Assembly: GCA_019155205.2 (NCBI GenBank)
Contig: JAHNZQ020000092.1
Coordinates: 1,532,551 to 1,546,988, forward strand
DNA length: 14,438 nt
Direction: 5' to 3'
From: Gracilaria vermiculophylla
Taxonomy: Eukaryota > Rhodophyta > Florideophyceae > Gracilariales > Gracilariaceae
Shown here in pieces: positions 1 to 8,202 of this stretch; position 1 is the stretch's first letter, and every line of letters begins with the position of its first letter. The translations under genes were made by a program, and so were the position numbers. The notes beneath the pieces are model-generated. The model was not told the origin of the DNA and made no database searches. It was given only the letters and a program-made list of their open reading frames with translations.

Positions 1-488
1 TTCATAGACAGTATTGCTGGGCCACGTGGTGCATAATCCCACCCACGTGCGCTACAATATCCTTGAGGCACGGTAGAATTATTATTTATTTTAGATAATT
101 TATGCAGGTAATTAGTACAGTAGCGAGACCTGCTGAGGCGGGCTTCCGGCTTGATTCTTAATCTGCCGGTTGAGCTCCACCACTCGGGAAGTAAAGACAA
201 GCACCCTTGAGTCTTCATCTACTTTTCCGGTTGGAGTCTCTGGTCGATCAACGCCGGTTTCTAAGCCGCCGATCCCCAGGTCGCATCATAGCAGCGCCTA
301 TAGGAGCATTGTCCGCCCACTGAACCTCCCCCTTCGCTTGGTGTGTGCGGATCCCCTTTAAGAATTACCTCGGCTCGCGACAGCGGATACCGGAGACCAC
401 TTTTTGGAACACACTATTTTGGAGTCAACAAAACCTCCTAACGGACGTTGTGCTTTACTACATCGACAGGAGGGCTGACATTACCACA
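1..488 (+). repeat. LTR copy 1, left end outside the window
   Basis: This is the 3' portion of a Ty3/gypsy LTR. It matches the complete LTR at 11326-11879 from about its position 80 to its end, and matches the inverted copy at 6159-6678 at roughly 92% by eye. The right end is GACATTACCACA, the counterpart of GACAGTACCACA at the end of the complete LTR, which is an imperfect inverted complement of the LTR start TGTAGTACAGTG. What follows at 489 is hAT transposase coding sequence rather than a primer binding site, so this is a solo LTR or the 3' LTR of an element lying to the left. Open frames inside it are incidental. Confidence 0.85.
23..49. promoter_or_regulatory. Paired CACGTG boxes in the LTR
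   Basis: Two CACGTG hexamers lie at 23-28 and 44-49, starts 21 bp apart. The same pair with the same spacing is in the inverted copy (6565-6570 and 6586-6591). Copies 2 and 4 keep only the first box (4487-4492 and 11413-11418). CACGTG is the core of E-box/G-box sites bound by bHLH or bZIP factors. A role as LTR enhancer is inferred from position and conservation only. Confidence 0.35.
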
Positions 489-2393
489 GAGCTGTTGGTT
501 TCTCTCGTTATCAACTATGTTCTTCCGTTTTCGATTCTGAGCAGGAAAGAGGGAAAAAATGATTTGTTTAAAATAATCTCGATGGCCTATCAAGATCTAG
601 ATTCGCAAATCCCGTCTGCATCGAAACTTGGTGGAAAGCATTTGAACTCTTACTATCGAAAGACTCTACAACACGTTAAAAGTTCTATTACGGCTTGTTT
701 CAGTCAATTTTATGGTACTTTGGTCTTCGACGGTTGGACTGACGGGAACGCGGAGCACGTTGTCGATGTTTTACTTTCAGTAACAGGAATTGACACTTAA
801 AGACGTACTTTTCTTTTAAAATATGTGTACACTGGAGTCCCATCACTGAACGCCTCCTTTTATGCTTCTTTGGCTACGGATATTATGGCGGAGTTTGGAT
901 CCATGACCTCGATTTGCACTATCACAAGCGATAACACAAGTAGCTGTGTTTCAGCGAAGGAAGAATTGGCTCAAACCTTTAACCGTGTATGGCCTGTACG
1001 CGATCAAACACATGTTTCAAATTTATGAATGAAAGACTTTGGTAAGCTTCCGTGGGTGGGTCTTATTCTTTTTGCTATTTCAAGGTTGGTATCAGCTCTC
1101 AGAAGTCGCCCTGAGCTATACTGCAAGTTCAAAGAATTGAAAGAAGCGCACAATATGCAGCTTCGCACATCTGGATACGTTCCAAGTGATCTGGAAACAG
1201 ATGGACTTTACCGCCATCTTCTTCCTGAAACAGCTGTATTGCCACTTAAGATGGCAACAACGAGATTCTGTTCGTACAAAGGAATGCTTCTATCGTACAT
1301 AAGAAGTCGAACTGTATTCCAGAATCTGGTAAACTGCGAAGATTTTGTTACAAGTTTATTGGTTGGTAGAAATGCTAAAGAGAAGGATTTGAGAGAGAGT
1401 TTTAAGCGAGTTGTGAAGAGTGATTTTCAGTACAGGAATTGCTTTGACATTCATCATGTCTTGCGTATTTTCCGGCAGTACCTGAGGTTCTTCGACGATG
1501 AAAGCTCACTAATTTCCGAGGTATTTCCGGCCACTCGAGATCTTAAGCAGAGAATTTAGCTGATACCACTGACGCCTTTCTTTACGGACGAGAAGCGAAA
1601 CGCAGTTCTACAGGTCTTCTAAGCCCGAACTAGTGGAAATGGAAGGCGTATAGTGCTAGTTACTCCAATTCATTACGTAGCTTATGCGCTGAATGTCCGC
1701 AGTGCTAACGAAGATATAACTGAATACGGATTTTACACACTTCGACATACTCGCCAGTTTGTGGCCTCTGATGCGTTTCCAAGCTTGGAACGTAGTCAAC
1801 CCAATAGAGGAATGGAGGAGGCTGTTAAGAAAATCTTCGAAGGGACTACATTCACGCGGCTATCCTGGCAAGCGCAGTCTCAGGACGAACATATGAAGGA
1901 GCTTCTATCAATGTATGAATGTATTCCAGTGGCTTATTGCATTCAAAAGAGAAACAGGCCTTTGCTACGCCAGTTTGCTTTAAGAAGTTTATGCGCAAGT
2001 CCGTCATCGTCTTCTTTAGAACGCAGTTTTGGTATACAGGGAAGAATCAAAACTGCCGTTTGGGACTGGCTTAGTACGGAAAAGGTACAAAAGATAGTTT
2101 TTTGCGCGTTCAACAACAATGTTTCGTCTCGCAGTCATCATAGTTTACCAAGAAGAGGTAGAAGTGGTTTTACTACGATTCAAGGTGTTCTTCCGCTTGC
2201 GACAGATGCAAACACGCAAGCTGTTTCTCCCAACTATGAAGCAATCTGTATCGCTGACGTCACGATTCATGATGGAGATGAAATCGAGATTGATTAGCAA
2301 TGGAACGAAGTAGCTGATGCCGCTCTTCCATTATTAGAAGAAGATGACCTAGAGCTTGTTATCAATGGAAAACCTAACAAACACAATATCTAG
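489..2393 (+). pseudogene. hAT-superfamily transposase, 5' truncated, broken by stop codons
   Basis: A cut-and-paste hAT transposase remnant related to the DUF659-type group. A single frame runs through the region with stops at 798, 1026, 1557, 1620 and 2295 and no frameshift. Conserved pieces appear in order: an N-terminal segment ending LPFSIL; the first catalytic Asp in FDGWTD (codon 729); the second Asp in TSDN (codon 930); a weakened zinc/His region THVSNL followed by KDFGKLPWV; ATTRF near 1257; and the C-terminal dimerisation region with SSSSLERSFG (catalytic Glu, codon 2019), a WLSTEKVQKIVF stretch and Asn-rich end. The tail is acidic and ends at TAG 2391. The three catalytic residues survive. 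The N-terminus, including any BED zinc finger, was separated by the LTR ending at 488. The frame continues upstream into the LTR to 345, but that part is LTR sequence and not transposase. Terminal inverted repeats were not found. Confidence 0.85.
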
Positions 2394-3028
2394 TATGTGC
2401 TGAAATCATGGCCGGAGATGTCAACTAGCATGGCTTCTATCAAATTCTCGGGGAATGGAAGGGAACGGCGATGATCGAAGGGAACACCGATCCTATGCTC
2501 AAGCAGAATGCATTTAGTTGTCCTGTCGCGGAGTTTCTGCTATCTCTTGTAGTTGCCTTGTGAAGGTACAACAACAACGTCGACCCGTTCTGGGATCTTG
2601 GAGCACTAACTGCCCGCGGACTTCCGTTTGTAAAATCTTCTGCACCCCTCCATTGCTACGATTCAATGAAAGGCTTCTGATTGTGACAATCTCTAGCATC
2701 GTGGACGTATCTGGTGGCTGTTCATCGCAGCGCGACTCCAGATGACGGTATTGTGTTCTTTTGGCATGTGTTAAGGAGGAGCACGCGATATAAATATCAC
2801 ACAAAGTTCTTAATGGACGCCAAATAAATTCCTCAAAAAGCAGAAAAACTGAGAGCAGGCCTTAAGACTACAAAGAGATTAATCATAACTACTCTCGATG
2901 GTCATAACGAATACCATCAAAGCATGTACAACAAATTTTTGCTTCTCTTTATCAATGATACCGAAGGTACAATATATTGTAAAGCGCGAGCTAAGTGCAA
3001 GGGTACTTCCTTCACCAAGTCATTTGCA
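2394..3028. other. Unassigned stretch between hAT and Tc1 remnants
   Basis: About 635 bp with no recognisable gene. The left part may be the 3' untranslated end of the hAT element, but I could not find a terminal inverted repeat. Short open frames on both strands (for example 96 codons on - at 2514-2804) have no recognisable motifs and overlap each other, which argues for chance. Confidence 0.4.
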
Positions 3029-3124
3029 CAGTATCATCTGTTAATAACATGTGACGCGTATCTCATCCCGCAGCTGCAGTTAGTTTCAGAAACGAGTCTA
3101 CATTCTTTACTCTGTTAGTGCTTG

Positions 3125-3464
3125 CTATGTCCTAATATTAGAACTCCTCAACTTCTCCGCTGTATAAAAGGTCCGCAGAACATCGGTTGCTTTCGCAGTA
3201 TCTTGTAACAGAATTTTCATGTCCGTCTCTCTATCCACAAAAATCATAAAGCGTTCCTTTCTGGCATACAAATATGCGGAAGGTGAAGATGCTGACGGGT
3301 TTTTTGCCATTCATAACTAGCAAAAACAATCTTGCTCTGTATTTTGAGTTGTTCTTTACATAGCCCTCTCGGGTACTACAATTCAACTGCTCTCTGAAAT
3401 AGTCACAAGACTTTAGTTCGTGACACAAATCACGAGTGCAAGCAATACGTTTTTGAGTGAGCAT
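3125..3464 (-). other. Two overlapping open frames of unknown origin
   Basis: Two minus-strand frames, 3231-3464 (77 codons) and 3125-3310 (61 codons), overlap and could be one coding segment broken by a single frameshift near 3300. The translation is mixed in composition (for example LCHELKSCDYFREQLN) and ends in a charged stretch (KERFMIFVDRETDM). I recognise no family. It lies inside the left half of the Tc1-like element, where the N-terminal DNA-binding part of the transposase would be expected on the + strand but is not readable. It could be a fragment of another insertion or chance. Confidence 0.2.
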
Positions 3465-3541
3465 AAAACGTTTTGGAACCGGGTGAACTCTCCCTTAAAC
3501 CTCAATGTTTTCAAATCAACAGTTTGACATAGAATCAATAA

Positions 3542-4231
3542 AAAAATTTGTTCAAGTATAAAACATTGTTTAAAACATTTCTTTTAGAAGTCAATTATAA
3601 GCAAAAAACAATATATTGGTATGTAAACATGGTGTACCAGAAAAAGAAATTGGATAAAGTTATTCTTTCTGACAAAAAAATGTTCAACTTAGATGTTACA
3701 AATTGTTATACATATTATTGACATGATCTAAGAAAGAAACACTTTAAATTCCGCACAAGAAACTCCGGAGGTGGTTCTGTAATGGTCTGGGCTGGCACAT
3801 CAGAAAATGAGAAAACAGATATTGCATTTGTGCATACAAACATAGACTCTGCATGCTATCAAGAAGTTGTTTGTAACTATAAGCTACCTTACAGATATTG
3901 TGTACACGGAAGAAGCTTCGTTTTCCAGCAAGATAATTAGCCGGTATACAAATCTGAACTCGTGTCAAGTTTGCTTCAAGAAGAAATTAGTACGGTAATG
4001 GATTGGCCAGCACGCTCCCTAGACGTGAACCCCACTAAAAATGGACGGGATTAATTATCAAGAATTGTTAATGGCCATGGAAGGCAGTTTAGCACAGTTT
4101 TTGATTTGAAAAACAGTACTAAAAATTTTTGGGACTATAATTCTATTTTGACAATTAAGGACTACACCACTTCGATGCACAATCGCTGTATTTGCTTTAT
4201 TCAGCAAAAAGGTGGAAAACCCAGTTACTGA
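3542..4231 (+). pseudogene. Tc1-like DD34E transposase, C-terminal catalytic part, inactivated
   Basis: Catalytic domain of a Tc1/mariner transposase in one frame with stops at 3719, 3938 and 4052 and a natural end at TGA 4229. Family landmarks in order: VILSDKKMF with the first catalytic Asp (codon 3671); GGGSVMVWAG; VFQQDN with the second Asp (codon 3932); MDWPARSLDVNP followed by Lys where the third catalytic Glu is expected (codon 4037, 34 residues after the second Asp); and a tail ending KGGKPSY, typical of Tc1 proteins. The Glu to Lys change and the stops would abolish activity. The N-terminal helix-turn-helix half is not recognisable upstream of 3542. Confidence 0.85.
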
Positions 4232-4404
4232 GTCGCTAAAAGAGACTTAAAATTAATAAAGCAGTTACGTTTTTGAAACGGTTTTTGGACTTTAATTTGT
4301 TTTAAATCTTCATCTCAAAGTCATACGGTACCAAAATCACAATTTTTGTTCTTCGATACCGACGTGATATGATTTTAAAACAGACTATACTGTAGCCACC
4401 CTTC

Positions 4405-4952
4405 TGTAGTACAGTGGCTCCTAAGGAAATTTGGTGGGGTGGCTTTATGGCGTGATATTCCGAAGGAAGGCTTGTATTGCTTGAGCCACGTGGTTCATAA
4501 TTCGGCCCGCGTGCGCTAAAGTATCTCTAAGGGACGCTAGAATTTATATTTATTTTAGTTACTTTGTGCGGGTTATTTCTACAGTTATGAGACGTGCAGA
4601 GGCGGGCTCCCAGCGTGATAATCAATCTGCCGGTCGAGCTCCACCTCTGGGGAAGTAAAGCAAGCACCCCTGAGTCTTCATCTACTTTTCCGGTTGGAGA
4701 CTCTCGTCGATCATCCTAAGGTTTCTAAGCCGCTGATCCGTAGGTCGCCTCATAGCAGCGCCTGTAAGAGCATTGTTTTCCCAGTGAACCTCCCCCTCCG
4801 CTTGGCTTTTCCGGATTCCCTTTAAGAACTCACCTGGCTCGCGACATCGAATACCGGAGACCACCTTTAGGAACACGCACCTTTGGAGTCAACAAAAACT
4901 CCTTACGGACGTTGTCCTCTACCACCTCAAAATGAAAACTGACAGTACCACA
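4405..4952 (+). repeat. LTR copy 2, complete
   Basis: 548 bp with LTR boundaries TGTAGTACAGTG at the left and GACAGTACCACA at the right. It is clearly the same LTR as copies 1, 3 and 4 but more diverged. It starts 10 bp beyond the TA at the right end of the Tc1-like element. Because a primer binding site and leader follow, it is a 5' LTR. The first CACGTG box is kept at 4487-4492 and the second is lost. Confidence 0.85.
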
Positions 4953-4954
4953 AC

Positions 4955-4974
4955 TGGTCTCCTGACTTAGAAGG
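4955..4974 (+). promoter_or_regulatory. Primer binding site of the truncated element
   Basis: It begins TGGTCTCCTGACTTAG two bases after the LTR end. It matches the copy at 11882-11901 at 18 of 20 positions. The TGG start is what a site complementary to a tRNA CCA end should show. The sequence is not the usual initiator-Met type (TGGTATCAGAGC). Confidence 0.6.
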
Positions 4975-5082
4975 TCAGTTTACTAAAGGATTCGAAAAAG
5001 ACGCAGGAGAACAGTGTTTATAGTTTGCAACGATCGGACCCCAACGGTGGAATTCTTCCTTAAGGCGATTCGAAAGTGGAAA

Positions 5083-6158
5083 AAAATAAGGAAAATTATG
5101 AAAACATAAAGGTGAATTAGGAGCTCAGATACTCAGAATCATCGAGAAAAAAAAACTTTTTTTTTTAGCTTTGCAGGCCAATGGCTTCTCTGATAGGGAA
5201 CATATGAATGCCAAATACGCTCACGATTCTCTAGTAATGACATTCTGTGTGTTTGGGTTACTGATATATAGAGAAGTATCGCTATAAAGTCAATAATGAC
5301 ATTACTTGCGGTACTCTTGTTCACAAAAGCTTTGGGAACCTAATTGGAACGCGTGGGCACTTCCTGAAAAGCCATGCAAGTATGTATATCTCATTCAAGA
5401 TGCCTGACGCTGGTTCGTGTCTCATATTCTAGAATATGAACACAGTCAAAACCGACTCTTATACGACGAGGAAACAGGCCAAGAGCGCAAAAGAGTGGTG
5501 AGATGAAGCAAGTCATTTGTATTGCTTTAAAACTAGTAAGAACGACCACGTTGGAATTCACAGCAGTCTTATGCATTGAGATATCTGCTTATGCAGTCAA
5601 GAAGAGAGCGTAATTTTCAAGGGCTCTATCGAGCATATTTTAAATTTCAAGGGCTCTTTGGCCGCGGTTAGTGCCCATCCCAGCTGATTACTAGAGTAAG
5701 TGATCAAAATGAAAACAATCCTTTAAAGATGGAAATGACCTCAACTTTAAAACAGTTGAAGGTCCCTATTTTGCTCGAAAAATAGCGATTAGCGCATGAA
5801 AACCCCTTTAAGAAGAAAGAAATACTTCTTGGAGAGTACTATCGACAAGCATCAGAACCAAACTCATAGCTAAATAAACAAAACGTTTGATGCAAAACAC
5901 GCCAGTTCACAAGGACTTGAGAACACCTTTTTCTTTTGGAGTAGCATTCAAGCCTATATATGCTCTCATGACTTTCGCAAAGAATTCTGTTTAGAGGCCG
6001 AATTTATAAATGGGCATTGCCCTGTCGTATCCCAGAAGCTCTGGTTACGCTACAATTTCTGTAAATGAATCAAAGAAAAAACATGTCGGAGGAAAATCTA
6101 ACTGTTAGTATATCTGATTGTATTGATGTGTTATATGCCAAAGGCGTTGAAACACATG
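5083..6158. other. AT-rich unassigned stretch
   Basis: About 1.1 kb between the truncated element and the inverted LTR. It holds an A9-C-T10 palindrome at 5147-5166 and a 13-bp direct repeat TTTCAAGGGCTCT at 5615-5627 and 5645-5657. A faint coding trace at 5312-5869 is listed separately. No RNA gene or known repeat was recognised. Confidence 0.4.
5312..5869 (+). pseudogene. Possible decayed coding frame, family unknown
   Basis: One frame carries protein-like stretches between stop codons, for example KLWEPNWNAWALPEKP, SHILEYEHSQNRLLYDEETG and NPFKKKEILLGEYYRQ. At least seven stops interrupt it. The composition looks like a real but old protein, and the same pattern of intact frame with stops is seen in the neighbouring transposon remnants. 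I do not recognise a family. Chance is a serious alternative. Confidence 0.2.
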
Positions 6159-6678
6159 AAGCACAACGTCCGTTAGGATTTTTTGTTGACTCCAAAGGCG
6201 CGTATTCCTAAAGGTGGTCTCCAGTGTCCGCTGTCGCGAGCGGGGGGAATTCTTAAAGGAGATCCGCAAACACCAAGCGGAGGGGGAGGTTCAGTGGGCG
6301 GACAATGCTCCTACAGGCGCTGCTATGATGCGACCTGGGGATCGGCGGCTTAGAAATCTGCGTTGATCGACAATAGACTCCAACCGGAAAAGTAGATGAA
6401 GACTTAAGGGTGCTTGTCTTTACTTCCCCAGAGGTGGGGCGCAACCGGCAGATTAAGTATCAAACCGGGAGCCCGCCTCAGCAGGTCTCGCTACAGTACT
6501 AATTACCTGCATAAATTATCTAAAATAAATAATAATTCTACCGCGCCTGAAGGATACTGTAGCGCACGTGGGTGGGATTATGCAACACGTGGCCCCGCTA
6601 ATAAAATACGAGCCTTCCTTAGGAATATTATACCATAAGGCCAAACCACCATATTTCCTTAGAAGCCACTGTACTACA
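6159..6678 (-). repeat. LTR copy 3, inverted, 3' LTR of the minus-strand element
   Basis: On the - strand it begins TGTAGTACAGTGG at 6678 and follows the other LTRs to the GACGTTGTGCTT region at 6159. It then departs, lacking the last 33 bp or so, including the expected terminal ACCACA. The truncation means no target-site duplication can be read. The closest copy in the window is copy 1 (roughly 92% by eye). Both CACGTG boxes are kept. Confidence 0.85.
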
Positions 6679-6696
6679 TACCCCCTTTCCTAAATT
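6679..6696 (-). promoter_or_regulatory. 3' polypurine tract next to the LTR
   Basis: On the - strand the sequence AATTTAGGAAAGGGGGTA directly precedes the LTR start TGTAGTAC. A purine run just upstream of the 3' LTR is the plus-strand priming site of LTR retrotransposons. Its core recurs just after the pol stop at 8180-8193. Confidence 0.75.
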
Positions 6697-7193
6697 GCAC
6701 CCCGTTTTCGAGGTGCATCTTCCGCTTTCTTGATCCCTGGGGTGGCTCCCATCGGTGTGAGGCACGTGCGCCCTCCGGTGGTTTGCCCGTACTCTCCTTC
6801 AGGCGTATCTTCCCTTCTCCATACTCCTGCGCGGCGTGTGGCCGCGGGCTTGCATTTCATTCCTTGCGGCGTTCGTGGGCTCTGCTCCTCCCTCACCCGG
6901 CTGCATGGGGTCCTTCTTGGAGTCACCTGTTGGTGCTGCTGTGCCAGTCGGCAACGCGAGTGTCCGCGTCTTCCGGCGTACCGTGCGCGGTGCCAGCGCG
7001 CAACTTCCGTAAACGGAGCGTGGGTTAGTCTCGAGAGGATACCGAGCCCCTGGAGGCGCTAGCCACTCCGACTCCTGCGAGGTTACGTCTTTTGGCAACA
7101 CCCGCTTCTTCGCGTCCGCTCATCTGATCTCCGTGAAGGTGCCGGACTCATAATCCTCTCGTTCGCACCTCCGTCGTTCTCCGTTGGATATGA
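6697..7193. other. GC-rich segment upstream of the antisense frame
   Basis: About 500 bp between the 3' polypurine tract and the antisense open frame. Its GC-rich composition resembles gag and pol, unlike the AT-rich flank. Overlapping open frames on both strands (78-110 codons) show no recognisable motif and look like by-products of high GC. It could hold a promoter or leader for the + strand frame, but no core promoter element was recognised. An out-of-frame ATG at 7190 starts a 22-codon frame. Confidence 0.3.
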
Positions 7194-7325
7194 GCGCGCG
7201 CCCCACGATGGTGCTCCATTACTCGCCTGATTCCGTTCGACCGGCTTCGAGTACCTGACTACGACTCCTTGAGGGAGAGTCTTGCGTTTGATGCGCTCCG
7301 TCGGTTACCGGCTCTGTCCCAGGAT

Positions 7326-7961
7326 ATGGGCGCACCTCCTGAAATGATAACTTCGTGGCCCGTTGCAGTGCCGAGTGCTCCCGCAGTGTTAACCGCGGTG
7401 TCTCCTATGGAGGAGGACGAGATTTTACCCTTCCTGGTATCTTTGGCCCCAGTGGTGCAACCTCGATTGCGGAACGTCCCTCCGCCGATTACTCAGCCTC
7501 GCCTGCGGAGCGTCCCAGTTTCCTCACCGCCGTCATCTCAGGTGCCACCGACTCCGCCTTTGGTATTGCCAACCTCCATTGCGGAGCCCGCGGAATCCCG
7601 TCGGGGCGCTCCTGTCCCAGCTGCTCTGCCGTCCGCGGCTCCTTCCATGGCGGTTGTTGCGCCATCAACGAAGGTGGCTGCATCTGGTGCACAGTCGGGA
7701 GGAGTCTCCTCTGGGGCTCTAGAGGCTGCCTTCCAGGAGTTGGTGCAGGCATGTCTGGTGACCGGCCGTCCTGCTCCAGCTTCTCCTGTAGAGGCTCTGT
7801 ACGAAGCGCGTGCTTGCTGCTTAGAGCTCCATAAGGCCTGGACAGACCGAGCCTCGATGGCAGCCCTCAAGGAAAGCCTGTCGGAGTTCTTTGATAGCCA
7901 AGCGCTCACAGTAAAGGTGCGCCTCGAGGCGGAGTATTCAACTCGATTCGGTGACCTGTAG
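7326..7961 (+). CDS. Proline-rich frame, antisense to the chromovirus, function unknown
   Basis: The frame is open from 7194; 7326 is the first in-frame ATG after that, giving 211 residues. The N-terminal two thirds is rich in Pro, Ser, Ala and Val. It contains a 12-residue repeat (QPRLRNVP at 7458 and QPRLRSVP at 7494) whose copies differ mostly at synonymous positions, which favours this strand and frame. The last third, from EAAFQELVQ on, is rich in Ala, Leu and Glu and looks helical or coiled. After the stop at 7959 a protein-like continuation appears one frame over (KILRMEQQLHER, then a Lys/Arg-rich tail with PKRKR near 8190), broken by two stops, so the original protein may have run to about 8200. 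It lies between pol and the 3' LTR on the opposite strand, like the antisense frames of Tat/Grande elements. I recognise no family. A 207-codon minus-strand frame overlaps it and is judged the shadow. Confidence 0.4.
   Translation: MGAPPEMITSWPVAVPSAPAVLTAVSPMEEDEILPFLVSLAPVVQPRLRNVPPPITQPRLRSVPVSSPPSSQVPPTPPLVLPTSIAEPAESRRGAPVPAALPSAAPSMAVVAPSTKVAASGAQSGGVSSGALEAAFQELVQACLVTGRPAPASPVEALYEARACCLELHKAWTDRASMAALKESLSEFFDSQALTVKVRLEAEYSTRFGDL
7458..7517 (+). repeat. Two 12-codon repeats in the antisense frame
   Basis: Copies at 7458-7481 and 7494-7517, starts 36 bp apart, both encode a Q-P-R-L-R-[NS]-V-P core. Codon differences CAA/CAG, CGA/CGC, TTG/CTG and CCT/CCA are silent; AAC/AGC is Asn/Ser. 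Read on the opposite strand, several of the same changes would alter amino acids. Confidence 0.6.
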
Positions 7962-8171
7962 GTGAGAGGACCCTGACCAACAAAAGATCCTTCGGATGGA
8001 GCAGCAGCTCCACGAACGGTAGTTTCAATATGCATAGGCCGTGCTTGCGTGCGTAACGACACGAAGTGAAGCCGCGGGAGTATGCGGAAAGCGAGCAGCG
8101 GCATCCTGGAGGCGAAAAAGAGAACTTCAGGTAGGGGATAGACTGCGGAGGCGAAAAACACTCCGGTCAGA

Positions 8172-8194
8172 GGCCCCCTCCCCCTTTCCTAAAC
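8172..8194 (-). promoter_or_regulatory. Second polypurine tract just after the pol stop
   Basis: On the - strand, TTTAGGAAAGGGGGAGGGGG lies about 10 bases after the pol stop codon (TAG, 8203-8205). It shares a 14-base core with the tract at 6679-6696 (plus-strand form CCCCCTTTCCTAAA at 6681-6694 and 8180-8193). In a simple element the LTR would start here. Instead 1.5 kb intervenes. It could be an internal plus-strand priming site or the scar of a captured segment. Confidence 0.6.
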
Positions 8195-8202
8195 GGAAGC
8201 GT

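Larger units (their letters stand above)
3029..4392 (+). mobile_element. Tc1-like DNA transposon remnant, about 1.36 kb
   Basis: The right end, read inward on the - strand, starts CAGTATAGTCTGTT and is followed by TA at 4393-4394 as expected for Tc1/mariner insertion. The left end at 3029 starts CAGTATCATCTGTT, with a further match of the type CATNTNACG after a short gap, so the two ends form imperfect inverted repeats of about 35-40 bp. The two bases before the left end are CA rather than TA, one transition away. The length fits Tc1 elements (about 1.3-1.7 kb), and a DD34E-type transposase lies in the right half. The left end is less certain than the right. Confidence 0.55.
4405..5082 (+). 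mobile_element. Truncated Ty3/gypsy element: 5' LTR plus leader only
   Basis: LTR copy 2 continues into sequence collinear with the leader of the element at 11880-12012, including the primer binding site and a shared stretch around GTTTGCAACGA. Similarity stops near 5082 at an A-rich run. No gag follows, so the rest of the element has been deleted or replaced. Confidence 0.75.

Noticed and set aside
345..488. Start of the hAT frame within the LTR
   Set aside because: This part is collinear with the other LTR copies, so it is not transposase.
5147..5166. A9-C-T10 palindrome as a terminator or hairpin
   Set aside because: It is a low-complexity run in an AT-rich region with no adjacent gene.
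6690..7101. Several 78-110 codon frames on both strands
   Set aside because: They are mutually overlapping, with no motifs, as expected by chance in GC-rich DNA.
7538..8161. 207-codon minus-strand open frame overlapping the antisense-module frame
   Set aside because: It lies just after the pol stop, so it could be an extra pol-strand gene, but its composition is shadow-like (Arg/Ala/Ser-rich) and the internal repeat is silent in the + frame rather than in this one.
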